This document shows positions 7,463 through 14,954 of a stretch of DNA of 22,010 nucleotides, piece after piece. Within the stretch, counting starts at the first letter, position 1, and every line of letters begins with the position of its first letter. The stretch comes from JAJPXI01 sp045602885. GTDB lineage: Bacteria; Bacillota; Clostridia; Oscillospirales; Oscillospiraceae. The stretch is from contig JAZSCJ010000075.1 in assembly GCA_045602885.1 (NCBI GenBank), positions 1 through 22,010 on the forward strand. Direction: 5' to 3'. The translations under genes and the position numbers were made by a program. Under the pieces are notes generated by a model. That model worked only from the letters and a program-made list of their open reading frames with translations. It was not told the DNA's origin and made no database searches.

Positions 7463-8689
7463 TTATTCTTCCTGCTTTAATAACGCCAGCGCGGCAAATC
7501 GTTTGCCTGCGCGCTCTTCCACATAGCCGCGCACCTGCAACACCGTCAGTGCAGACAGCACACGCCGGGCCGGGATCTGGGTGGCTTCGATGATTTCATC
7601 GGCCAGTTTTTCCCGTTGCGCCAAGGTCACCAGGATATCCCGTTCATCGTCTGTGAACAGTTCCCGGGCACTCTTCCAGTCAATATATGCCCTGTTTTCT
7701 TTCTTGTCAACCTCTTTTTTCTGGGGCGGAACCGTTTCGCGGGCAGGCTTCAAGGCGGTTTCCAGGCGCTGCTCGGCCTCTTCTTGACTCAGCGGCAGAC
7801 TGCGGCCCACCGGGCGGCGGCCCTCATATTCACTCAAAATATCGCCCACCGTGGTGACCAGTTTCGCCCATCCCATGCGGATGAGCTTGTTGGTTCCCTC
7901 GCTCATGGGTGCGTTGGCCGGGCCGGGCACAGCAAAGGTGTCCCGGTTTTGCTCCAGCGCCAGGTCCATAGTGATCAGCGCACCGCTGCGCTCTCCGGCT
8001 TCCACGGCAACCACGCCGTCGGACAGGCCGCTGATGATGCGGTTGCGCACCGGGAAATGAGCGCCCTTGTGAGGTGTGCCGGGCGGATACTCGGAAATGA
8101 GCGCTCCGGCGACCGCCACATCATCGTACAAAAAGCGGCTTTCCTTGGGATATTTCACATCCAGACCACCGGCCAGAACCGAAACCACCGTACCGCCGCC
8201 GGCCAATGCGCCTTTGATGGCAAAGCTGTCCACACCCTGCGCAATGCCGGAGATCAGCACCGCCCCGGCCCGAACTAAATCCAGACCCAGCCGGGAGGCC
8301 ATCATACCGCCGTATTCGCTGCACGCCCGGGCACCCACCATACCAATGGTCAATTCCCGGTCAAAATCGGGCAGCTTACCTTTATAATATAGCACCAGCG
8401 GTGGATCGGGGATCTGCTTTAAGCAGTCGGGATAGTGTGCGTCCTGAAGGGTCAGCACGGAAATGCCCAGCCGCTCACATTGGCCCAGAATTTCCTCAGC
8501 CTGCGCCAGACTTTTATCTTCCAGCCCACGCCGAGCGCTTTCGCTCAAATCCGCTTCCAGCGCATATTCGCCCGGATCGGCAAAATAAATGCGCTCGGGC
8601 GTTCCCCATTGGGCAAGCAGCTGCTGCCGACGGGCAGGAGACAGTCCGGCACGCCCGGTCAGCCAAAGCCAATAGGATACACTTGCCAT
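7463..8689 (-). CDS. dprA: DNA processing protein DprA/Smf
   Basis: DprA loads RecA on incoming single-stranded DNA during natural transformation and is also kept in many bacteria not known to be competent. The 408-aa protein has an N-terminal SAM-like helical region (1-100), the Rossmann-type core with GMVGARACSEYG (116-127) and SGIAQGVDSFAIKGAL (147-162), a charged linker at about 305-340, and a C-terminal winged-helix domain (345-408). A GGAGGGG site precedes the ATG. It lies 23 bp after the TrmH-type gene and 38 bp before topA, so these genes very probably form one operon. A short inverted repeat, ACCTGTCCC/GGGGCAGGT (7441-7461), sits in the gap before topA. Confidence 0.94.
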   Translation of the reverse strand: MASVSYWLWLTGRAGLSPARRQQLLAQWGTPERIYFADPGEYALEADLSESARRGLEDKSLAQAEEILGQCERLGISVLTLQDAHYPDCLKQIPDPPLVLYYKGKLPDFDRELTIGMVGARACSEYGGMMASRLGLDLVRAGAVLISGIAQGVDSFAIKGALAGGGTVVSVLAGGLDVKYPKESRFLYDDVAVAGALISEYPPGTPHKGAHFPVRNRIISGLSDGVVAVEAGERSGALITMDLALEQNRDTFAVPGPANAPMSEGTNKLIRMGWAKLVTTVGDILSEYEGRRPVGRSLPLSQEEAEQRLETALKPARETVPPQKKEVDKKENRAYIDWKSARELFTDDERDILVTLAQREKLADEIIEATQIPARRVLSALTVLQVRGYVEERAGKRFAALALLKQEE

Positions 8690-8712
8690 GATCTGTCCCC
8701 TCCTTACTCATG

Positions 8713-9465
8713 TTATCGCCAGCTTTCCCAAAGTACGATGCCGGCCGCCATAGCGGCGTTCAGCGATTCACACCGGGCGCGCATGGGAATTTTCAATGTC
8801 AGTTGGCATTGCTGCAGCACCGCCTGGGACACACCCCGGCCCTCACTTCCAATGACAACGGCCGCCCGGCTCAAGTCTGCGTCCCGGATGTCCCGGGTAT
8901 CCTCCCGCAGTGCGGTTGCGTACAGCGGTATTTCCTGCTGCGCCAGACGCTTTGTCAACTCCTCCAGCGTGCAGCTAAACACCGGCAGCCGGAAACAGGC
9001 GCCCATGGTGGCACGCACCACCTTGGGGCTCCAGGGGTCGGCGCAGCCGGGCAGAAGCACCAGTCCGTCCGCCCCGAAGGCATCGGCCGTGCGCCAGATG
9101 GTACCCACGTTGCCCGGGTCCTGCACGCCATCCAGCACCAAAAGCCGCCCTCCCGGCAACTGCTCGGCCGCATCGGGAATGCGACAGGTAAAGATCATTT
9201 TCTGGGGTGTTTCGGTATCGGCAGCATAGGCCAGCAGCTCCGGCGTGACCAGCGTGGCACGTGGACAGATTCCCTCGTATTGCTGCAGGATGGATTGCTC
9301 GCAGGTCATCAGAGCGGATATCATCCAGCCGTGCTTCATAGCCTCGTCCCACATCTTGGGCCCTTCGCACAAAAACTCACCGCACTCCCGGCGAAACTTC
9401 CGGTCGGCAGCCAGCTTTTTCATCTGCTGCACCGCACGATTCTGTCGGCTGGTTATCCGTTCCAT
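8713..9465 (-). CDS. TrmH/SpoU-family RNA 2'-O-methyltransferase
   Basis: The 250-aa protein is a SPOUT-fold methylase that probably methylates ribose in rRNA. The substrate-binding N-domain (1-90) has ITSRQN and the FLCEGPKMW block. The three SpoU motifs follow: LDGVQDPGNVGTIWRTADAF (111-130), VIGSEGRG (204-211) and IPM..ESLNAAMAAG (226-242). The ATG at 9463-9465 with GAGGTG 7 nt upstream is preferred over the in-frame GTG at 9487-9489. It resembles Bacillus YsgA; the target nucleotide cannot be read from sequence. It is the first gene of the probable operon with dprA, topA and trmFO, under the promoter at 9576-9605. Confidence 0.9.
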   Translation of the reverse strand: MERITSRQNRAVQQMKKLAADRKFRRECGEFLCEGPKMWDEAMKHGWMISALMTCEQSILQQYEGICPRATLVTPELLAYAADTETPQKMIFTCRIPDAAEQLPGGRLLVLDGVQDPGNVGTIWRTADAFGADGLVLLPGCADPWSPKVVRATMGACFRLPVFSCTLEELTKRLAQQEIPLYATALREDTRDIRDADLSRAAVVIGSEGRGVSQAVLQQCQLTLKIPMRARCESLNAAMAAGIVLWESWR

Positions 9466-9575
9466 GCAAACACCTCGCTTTATCCCCACACTGCGCAGGG
9501 TAACTTATCGCACACAAACCGGGTGCGACAGAACACTATGCCACAGCGTATACTACCCCATAATAGATATCCTAT

Positions 9576-9605
9576 ATAATAAAGGTATCTTCTGTAACTT
9601 GTCAA
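9576..9605 (-). promoter_or_regulatory. Sigma-A-type promoter for the trmH-like/dprA/topA/trmFO operon
   Basis: On the minus strand TTGACA (9600-9605) and TATTAT (9576-9581) are 18 nt apart. A second TATTAT lies 16 bp further downstream without a good -35 box. It gives a leader of roughly 100 nt before the first gene. Confidence 0.72.
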
Positions 9606-9628
9606 GTCATATCGACCGGGCAACAATG

Positions 9629-9664
9629 CGGCCGGGTTCGTGGTCAACGCCACGAACCCGGCCG
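9629..9664 (-). terminator. Strong hairpin after the E2-like gene, probable terminator
   Basis: A perfect 15-bp inverted repeat, CGGCCGGGTTCGTGG with its complement and a 6-nt loop, lies 14 bp after the stop of the acyltransferase-like gene. Neither side has a proper T run, so it may terminate weakly or protect the 3' end. Confidence 0.55.
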
Positions 9665-9677
9665 TGTAACACGGTAT

Positions 9678-10535
9678 TTACTTGATATCCTGCACTTTTT
9701 CCTCCAGTGGCTGTTCCAACTGGGCCGGATTTTTCATCAGCTTGCGCATCAGACGCAGCGACTTGGCGTAATACAGCCCATCGCAAATGCGCTCATCGGA
9801 CACCAGTCCAACACCCAAGCGCTTTTCCTGCACCAGCTCTCCCTCCCGGAGGACAGGAACAAATTGCTCCTTGCCCATGGCAAAGAAGATGCTGGTGGTG
9901 CCAAACTCATAGATATGATGGAACACATGGCGAATACCCAGCGACTTGAGATTGGTAATAAAGAAGGACGTATGAAAGGGGCTTAATTCCACAATCGTTT
10001 TTGGCATAATGTTGTGTCGGTCCATCCACATGAGCAGATTGACCGTGAATGCGATCAAGGGCCCGGGAACATGGGTCAGCACACGGGCCAGTTGATCGGT
10101 CCCGTTTTCCTGTGTGTTGGGCATAGTTTCCCGGTGAATGGCCTCGTCAATTTTTTCAGCGATTTCCAGCAGTCCTTCCGTGCCATCAAAGCACAGCTTA
10201 ATAGTCGACTCCACATCGCCGTCACACAGCTTATGGTGTACCGCAAAGCTGACCCAGACCTTGGGTCGGGTATAGATCTTTCCTTTCATGACAAACCGAT
10301 TCAGTCCGGGGCGCAGTGCCATGATGCGTACCGTGGCGGCAATGAGAATGTGCATATAGGTGATCTTGATGCCCTGCTCCCGCTTGGCCTGAATGTAGGC
10401 ATCCATGGGCGCACAGTCAAAGTAGTCTTCGTACATGGTCATGGAATCGGTGCGGGTTTTCATAATATAGGGGATAATTTTCTCCAGCGGCGCCAACGTT
10501 TTGATCACACGGCCGTCCGGTCGTTTTCCAAACAT
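9678..10535 (-). CDS. 2-oxoacid dehydrogenase E2-like / CAT-fold acyltransferase homologue, no lipoyl domain
   Basis: The 285-aa protein resembles the catalytic domain of E2 acyltransferases, which share a fold with chloramphenicol acetyltransferase (CAT), but it has no lipoyl or peripheral-subunit-binding domain. Similar stand-alone proteins occur in Clostridia; their substrate is unknown to me. Where E2 enzymes have DHRxxDG near the C-terminus, this one has DERICDG (247-253), so the usual catalytic histidine is a glutamate (E248). A CAT-like HHKLCDG, including an HxxxDG pattern, occurs instead at 100-106. The ATG at 10533-10535 has GGAGG 7 nt upstream. It is a single-gene unit with promoter at 10588-10616 and hairpin 9629-9664. 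Fold call moderately sure; activity open. Confidence 0.7.
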   Translation of the reverse strand: MFGKRPDGRVIKTLAPLEKIIPYIMKTRTDSMTMYEDYFDCAPMDAYIQAKREQGIKITYMHILIAATVRIMALRPGLNRFVMKGKIYTRPKVWVSFAVHHKLCDGDVESTIKLCFDGTEGLLEIAEKIDEAIHRETMPNTQENGTDQLARVLTHVPGPLIAFTVNLLMWMDRHNIMPKTIVELSPFHTSFFITNLKSLGIRHVFHHIYEFGTTSIFFAMGKEQFVPVLREGELVQEKRLGVGLVSDERICDGLYYAKSLRLMRKLMKNPAQLEQPLEEKVQDIK

Positions 10536-10587
10536 ACCATTTCCTCCTGCGGGTCTTTGGTCAAATTCTTTCACACACACAGGTTAC

Positions 10588-10616
10588 ATTCTACCCTAAT
10601 CGACAAAAAATGGCAA
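10588..10616 (-). promoter_or_regulatory. Probable promoter of the E2-like gene
   Basis: On the minus strand TTGCCA (10611-10616) and TAGAAT (10588-10593) are 17 nt apart, about 50 bp before the start codon. Confidence 0.65.
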
Positions 10617-10681
10617 GTATGGCTTGAGTTTGACGATTTTCGCCGATAATGTCGGCCAAAACGCCTGCAATACACCGACAA

Positions 10682-10713
10682 AAAAGGGACTGCACCAATG
10701 TGCAGTCCCTTTT
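10682..10713 (-). terminator. Intrinsic terminator of greA-lysS
   Basis: A perfect 14-bp inverted repeat, AAAAGGGACTGCAC with its complement and a CAAT loop, is followed on the minus strand by six Ts. Because of its symmetry it may also act on the plus strand. A second 8-bp hairpin, ACAGCCGA/TCGGCTGT (10731-10751), lies between it and the lysS stop. Confidence 0.9.
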
Positions 10714-10760
10714 GATCCGATGCGTTTTTTACAGCCGACTTCTTCGGCTGTGTCCTTTTC

Positions 10761-12269
10761 TTAGTCCAGCGGCTTCATGGTGGGGAACAGAATGACCTCA
10801 CGGATGGTGTCGTTGTTGGTCAGCATCATGACGCAGCGGTCGATGCCCATGCCCATACCGCCCGTGGGAGGCATGCCGTACTCCAGCGCCGTCAGGAAAT
10901 CCTCGTCCATCATCTCGGTTTCTTCGTCGCCACGCTCACGCTGCTCCACCTGCTTCTGGAACCGCTCGCGCTGATCGATGGGATCGTTAAGCTCGGAGTA
11001 GGCGTTGGCCAGCTCACTGTGGCAAACAAACAGCTCAAAGCGCACGGTCAGACGGGGATCGGCAGGGGAACGCTTGGTCAGCGGCGACACCTCAACCGGG
11101 TACATGGTAATAAAAGTGGGCTGGATCAGCTTTTCCTCTACCCGCTGGTCAAAGCAGGCGTACAGGGCGTTGCCCCAGGTCTTTTCAGCGGCCTCGGCCA
11201 GCTCCACGCCCTTGGCCTTGGCGGCAGCCACCGCCTCGGCATCGTCGGTAATGGCATCAAAGTCAATGCCCAGATACTCCTTGACGGCATCCACCATGGT
11301 CAGGCGGCGCCAGCCGGGGGTCAGATCGATCGTTTCGCCCTGCCACTCCACCTCATAGGTGCCCAGAATCTCCTTGGCCGCACCCGAGATAATGCCCTCG
11401 GCAATGTCCATCATGTCATGGAAGTCGGCATAGGACTGGTACAGCTCCACGGTGGTGAACTCGGGGTTGTGCTTGGGGTCCATACCCTCGTTGCGGAAGA
11501 TACGGCCGATCTCATACACGCGCTCCATACCACCCACGATCAGACGCTTCAAGGGCAGCTCGGTGGCAATACGCATATACATATCAATGTCCAGCGTATT
11601 GTGGTGGGTGATGAAGGGACGGGCCGAAGCACCGCCGGCGATGGTGTTGAGAACAGGGGTTTCCACCTCGATGTAATCCATGTTGTCCAGATAACGACGC
11701 ATATACTGGATGAACTTGGAACGCACCACAAAGTTGCGCTTCACATCGGGATTGACCATCAAATCCACATAGCGCTGACGATAACGGGTTTCCCGGTCGG
11801 TCAGACCGTGGAACTTTTCGGGCAGGGGGCGCAGGGACTTGGACAACAGGGTAATGCTCTTGGCGCGGATGGAGATCTCGCCCATCTTGGTGCGGAATAC
11901 CACGCCGTTTACGCCCACAATGTCGCCAATATCATACTTTTTGAAGGCAGCCAGCGTTTCCTCGCCCACTTCATCGATCTTGATGAACAGCTGAATGCGG
12001 CCCATGCCGTCCTGCAGATCGGCAAAGACAGCCTTGCCCATGCCGCGCTTGCTCATCAGACGACCGGCCACCGAAACATTCTGCTCCTCCAGCGCGTCAA
12101 AATCCGCTTTGATCTGCTCGCTGTGATGGGTCACATCGAACTTGGTGATCAGAAAGGGGTCATTGCCGCTCTCCTGCAGCTCGGTCAGCTTATCACGACG
12201 GATTTGCAGCAGTTCGGACAGAGAAGGTTCTTCCTGCTGTGGCTGATTGACATTCTTTTCTTCCGACAT
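10761..12269 (-). CDS. lysS: Lysyl-tRNA synthetase, class II
   Basis: This enzyme charges tRNA-Lys with lysine. The 502-aa protein has the N-terminal OB fold that binds the anticodon (about 65-150, including VSVAGRLMSKRGMGKAVF), then the class II core with motif 2 (RIFRNEGMD, PEFTTVELYQ) and motif 3 near the C-terminus (GMGMGIDRCVMML). The length is usual for bacterial LysS. The ATG at 12267-12269 is used, 10 nt after TAAGGAG, whose TAA is the greA stop; an ATG at 12278 would be too close to this site. It is 14 bp from greA, so the two are cotranscribed, a common pairing in Firmicutes. The 3' end has a strong terminator. Confidence 0.97.
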   Translation of the reverse strand: MSEEKNVNQPQQEEPSLSELLQIRRDKLTELQESGNDPFLITKFDVTHHSEQIKADFDALEEQNVSVAGRLMSKRGMGKAVFADLQDGMGRIQLFIKIDEVGEETLAAFKKYDIGDIVGVNGVVFRTKMGEISIRAKSITLLSKSLRPLPEKFHGLTDRETRYRQRYVDLMVNPDVKRNFVVRSKFIQYMRRYLDNMDYIEVETPVLNTIAGGASARPFITHHNTLDIDMYMRIATELPLKRLIVGGMERVYEIGRIFRNEGMDPKHNPEFTTVELYQSYADFHDMMDIAEGIISGAAKEILGTYEVEWQGETIDLTPGWRRLTMVDAVKEYLGIDFDAITDDAEAVAAAKAKGVELAEAAEKTWGNALYACFDQRVEEKLIQPTFITMYPVEVSPLTKRSPADPRLTVRFELFVCHSELANAYSELNDPIDQRERFQKQVEQRERGDEETEMMDEDFLTALEYGMPPTGGMGMGIDRCVMMLTNNDTIREVILFPTMKPLD

Positions 12270-12283
12270 AATCGTCATTCTCC

Positions 12284-12757
12284 TTAGCGCTGGATTTCAA
12301 CAATCTGATAGTGAATGGTGCCGGCCGGAGCCTCTACCACCACATCTTCACCGACCACCTTGCCCAGCAGGGCCTTGCCCAAGGGAGATTCCTCCGAAAT
12401 GCGGCCGTTCATGGGATCGGCCTCCTGCGAGCCGACCACCTGGTAGGTCTCCTTCTCGCCAAACTCCACGTCCAGCACGGTAATGGTGCTGCCCAGACGA
12501 ACCTGATCGTTGCCACCGGTCTGTTCCTCAATGACCACATGGTTGGCCAGAATGGTTTCGATCTCAGCGATACGGGAATAGAGCTTACCCTGCTCGTTTT
12601 TGGCCTCATCGTACTCGCTGTTCTCGCTCAAATCGCCAAAGGAACGTGCCTCTTTGATCTGATCGGCAACTTCCTTTTCACGCACGGTCTTCAGGTAGGT
12701 CAGTTCCTCCTTCAGTTCCTGCAAGCGCTCCGCGCTGAGCTTATATTCCTTCGCCAT
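12284..12757 (-). CDS. greA: Transcription elongation factor GreA
   Basis: GreA enters the secondary channel of RNA polymerase and stimulates cleavage of backtracked RNA. The 157-aa protein has the N-terminal coiled coil (about 1-75) with the acidic tip GDLSENSEYDEA, where D42 and E45 match the catalytic acidic pair, and a C-terminal FKBP-like domain ending PLGKALLGK...Y.I. The ATG has AAGGAG 8 nt upstream; the in-frame extension upstream reads through the leader hairpin and is rejected. It is the first gene of greA-lysS under a perfect-consensus promoter. Confidence 0.97.
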   Translation of the reverse strand: MAKEYKLSAERLQELKEELTYLKTVREKEVADQIKEARSFGDLSENSEYDEAKNEQGKLYSRIAEIETILANHVVIEEQTGGNDQVRLGSTITVLDVEFGEKETYQVVGSQEADPMNGRISEESPLGKALLGKVVGEDVVVEAPAGTIHYQIVEIQR

Positions 12758-12782
12758 GGTGCATACTCCTTTTCCTATTACA

Positions 12783-12805
12783 TAAAAATGAGCCACTTTG
12801 GGCTC
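12783..12805 (-). promoter_or_regulatory. Terminator-like hairpin in the greA-lysS leader
   Basis: The roughly 70-nt leader between the promoter and greA contains GAGCC/GGCTC with a 6-nt loop (12790-12805), followed on the minus strand by five Ts (ATTTTTA). It looks like a weak intrinsic terminator or attenuator. Confidence 0.45.
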
Positions 12806-12834
12806 GAAAGATAGCATGGTGCCATTATCAAGTT

Positions 12835-12863
12835 ATTATATGTACTTTACCTCGGCCTGTCAA
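12835..12863 (-). promoter_or_regulatory. Consensus sigma-A promoter for greA-lysS
   Basis: On the minus strand TTGACA (12858-12863) and TATAAT (12835-12840) are separated by exactly 17 nt, with no mismatch to the housekeeping consensus. The -35 box begins 6 bp after the stop of the preceding gene. Confidence 0.92.
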
Positions 12864-12869
12864 GGAAAA

Positions 12870-13505
12870 TCACATTCTCAGCACGATTTCTTCCGCCTTG
12901 ATTCGCCCCGATTCCCATAAAACACAAAGCACTTGCAACACAGGCCAATCTGCCGGAAACACTCTGCCCGGCAGGGAGAATGTCACCCCGTGCAACATGG
13001 GCCCCGGCGCAAAGGACAAGGTCAGATCGACCGCTTTTGTCCCGGTCGGCAGCACGGGCATTCCATATTCCCGGCGCAGCGCATCGGTCAATGCGCTGCC
13101 GCCTCCGGCCTGCACCACCAGATTGCGCACCATGGGGCAAAGGGCATGTGCCACTCGTTCCATGGCCGGACTTACCCGTTCCCCACGCAGGCACACCACC
13201 GCCCGATCCGGACGCATTCCCTTGCTGCGCAGCGCGGTGTCGACCCAGCGTGGGGCCAAGGCACAGCGCAGCGCTCCGGTATCCACCGGGCGCAGGCCGA
13301 TTTGCAGCAATGTCGGCCATAAGGCAAAGTCAAGCGGGGTCAGTACCCGGGTCACCCGGTGCTGTTTCAAACGCCGCAGGCACTTTTTCTGTCGCTGCCG
13401 GGAACTGTGTTGCGGCAAATACAGCGTCAAAAGGGGCAAATCCAACAGCATCTCTTGCACCAGCTCCGCTTTGCGCCGCTCACTCCATCGAATTTGTCCC
13501 AGCAT
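12870..13505 (-). CDS. Conserved-looking hypothetical protein, 211 aa
   Basis: I do not recognise this gene. The protein is basic, with an Arg/Lys-rich N-terminal third (RQRQKKCLRRLKQHR at about 36-50). It then has alternating strand/helix stretches: AVVCLRGE at about 102-109, a helix with MERVAHALCP, the strand NLVVQ, and GGGSALTDALRREYG at 134-148. This suggests a small alpha/beta (Rossmann-like) fold. There is no signal peptide or clear membrane segment. The ATG at 13503-13505 has GGAGGG 7 nt upstream, and a possible promoter lies at 13571-13599, which supports a real gene. It stands alone between the ftsEX-peptidase cluster and greA. No function can be assigned. Confidence 0.75.
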   Translation of the reverse strand: MLGQIRWSERRKAELVQEMLLDLPLLTLYLPQHSSRQRQKKCLRRLKQHRVTRVLTPLDFALWPTLLQIGLRPVDTGALRCALAPRWVDTALRSKGMRPDRAVVCLRGERVSPAMERVAHALCPMVRNLVVQAGGGSALTDALRREYGMPVLPTGTKAVDLTLSFAPGPMLHGVTFSLPGRVFPADWPVLQVLCVLWESGRIKAEEIVLRM

Positions 13506-13570
13506 TCTGCATCCCTCCGCCTGTCCCATTTTATGCCGCAGATCGAAAAACAGAACGCCGCGCAGCTTCT

Positions 13571-13599
13571 TTTATATGCGCCCACGGCCAATCAGACAA
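13571..13599 (-). promoter_or_regulatory. Possible promoter of the 211-aa hypothetical gene
   Basis: On the minus strand TTGTCT (13594-13599) and TATAAA (13571-13576) are 17 nt apart, 66 bp before the start codon. The match to consensus is only moderate. Confidence 0.45.
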
Positions 13600-13606
13600 A
13601 GAACAT

Positions 13607-13637
13607 GGCCCTCACGGTGCCTTGCACCGTGGGGGCC
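13607..13637 (-). terminator. Hairpin after the M23 peptidase gene, probable weak terminator
   Basis: GGCCCTCACGGTGC and GCACCGTGGGGGCC form a 14-bp stem with one mismatch and a 3-nt centre, about 50 bp after the peptidase stop. The following minus-strand sequence (ATGTTCTTTGT) is only loosely T-rich. Confidence 0.5.
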
Positions 13638-13688
13638 GTAATTAGAAACTTGGAAATTTACAACGTTGGTTTTGTTGTGGTATCCCAC

Positions 13689-14936
13689 TCAATGCTTCAG
13701 TTCAACCTTTTTGCCGTTGCCGTAAACCCAGAAACGCACATTGGGGTAATAGTTGATGGCATCTACACGCTGATTGTTGACACGCACCTCATAGTGCAGG
13801 TGGTTGCCGGTGGACGAACCAGTGGAGCCGACATAGCCAACAACCTGACCTTGGGCAACCGTCTGTCCTTCCGACACGGCACGTTTGGACATATGGGCAT
13901 ACAGAGTGGATTGTCCGCTTCCGTGGCTGACCACTACATAGTTACCATAGGACCAATGATAGGCCGAGGTGATGACCACGCCGCCACGGGCCGACTTGAT
14001 GGGTGTGCCATAATTGGCCGGGATATCTACACCGCCGTGGTTGTTGGGCTTTCCGGTGATGGGATGAATGCGTGAGCCAAACAAGGAGGACAGTGTATAG
14101 TAGTTGTCCAGCGGCCAAATGTAGCCGGATCCGGTGTTGATGGGATTTTGAGCAATCAGGCTTTCATATTCCTTCTGCTTCTTTTCAATCTCCCGATCCA
14201 TGGCCTCCAGCTGACTGTCCAGCTCATGGATTTTCCCTTCGTACACATCCTGCTTGGCTTCCATCTCGGTCAGCAGGTCTTCAATTTCCGATTCCTTCGT
14301 GTCCAGCTCAACCATTTGCGCATCCAGTACCGCCTTGGTTTCCTCCTGTTCGGTACGGGCAACCTCCAACTCGGCCTTGATGCGCTCGACCTCCATACGT
14401 GCCTGCCGCAGCGCCACCATGACCGCATTGTCATACTCCACTACTTCGCTGACCATTGTGGCGCGATCCAGCATATCGGTAAAGTCGGTGGAGTTAAACA
14501 GAATGTGCCAGTAGGTTTCGCTGCCCTCTTCTTCCATGGCACGCACACGGCGGCAAAACTCGTCATAATGGGTTGCTTCCCGCTGCTGGGCAAGGATCAG
14601 GTTTTCGCTCTCCTGGTCGATCATCTGGGTGTATTGCTCGATCAGCTGAGTGCTGGTTTCGATCTGCTCGTTGACCAGGTTAATCTCCTGTTCCACGATC
14701 TTTTTTTGGGAATAGGCGCTGTTCATCTGACCTTTCAGCGCACGCAGTTCTTTGGACAGCTGATTCTTGCTCTGGGCCAGACCGGCCGCTTGATTTTTAA
14801 GCTGGTCGATCTCAGCCTGCGTCACCGCACCGGTCGAGGTGAAGATCATGGAAATGGCAGGCAACAGCATCAGCAAGGCCAGCACTAGGGCCAGAATCGC
14901 AATAATTTTCTTCTGATTCTTTTGAAAAAACTTCAT
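13689..14936 (-). CDS. Coiled-coil murein hydrolase (activator), M23 peptidase, FtsEX partner
   Basis: The 415-aa protein has a short basic N-terminus and one membrane segment (about 11-33, signal anchor), a long coiled coil (about 38-265) with a PcsB/EnvC-like middle (WHILFNSTDFTDMLDR), then a LytM/M23 domain (about 272-400). The zinc ligands are present: H300 and D304 in NHGGVD, H381 in HLHYEV; H348 and H379 are also in place. It should therefore be an active endopeptidase, unlike degenerate EnvC. The gene lies 18 bp after ftsX with GGGAGG before the ATG. Known FtsEX systems use such a coiled-coil protein outside the membrane to gate peptidoglycan cutting at the septum, and the gene order ftsE-ftsX-M23 supports the same role here. 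Confidence 0.9.
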   Translation of the reverse strand: MKFFQKNQKKIIAILALVLALLMLLPAISMIFTSTGAVTQAEIDQLKNQAAGLAQSKNQLSKELRALKGQMNSAYSQKKIVEQEINLVNEQIETSTQLIEQYTQMIDQESENLILAQQREATHYDEFCRRVRAMEEEGSETYWHILFNSTDFTDMLDRATMVSEVVEYDNAVMVALRQARMEVERIKAELEVARTEQEETKAVLDAQMVELDTKESEIEDLLTEMEAKQDVYEGKIHELDSQLEAMDREIEKKQKEYESLIAQNPINTGSGYIWPLDNYYTLSSLFGSRIHPITGKPNNHGGVDIPANYGTPIKSARGGVVITSAYHWSYGNYVVVSHGSGQSTLYAHMSKRAVSEGQTVAQGQVVGYVGSTGSSTGNHLHYEVRVNNQRVDAINYYPNVRFWVYGNGKKVELKH

Positions 14937-14954
14937 GGTCGCCTCCCAGCACGG

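Noticed and set aside
5787..7526. Long plus-strand open frames opposite topA, and similar ones opposite plsX, lysS and the regulator gene (2572-3831, 11019-12287, 16274-17755)
   Set aside because: They are all mirror frames of conserved genes, with translations of random character and no family motifs.
12847..13320. Alternative minus-strand frame of 157 codons overlapping the hypothetical gene
   Set aside because: The 211-aa frame has the ribosome site and ordered secondary-structure pattern; the alternative has neither, and it runs through the greA promoter.
13607..13637. Riboswitch in front of the hypothetical gene
   Set aside because: It is only a simple hairpin, with no conserved aptamer core; it fits the end of the peptidase transcript better.
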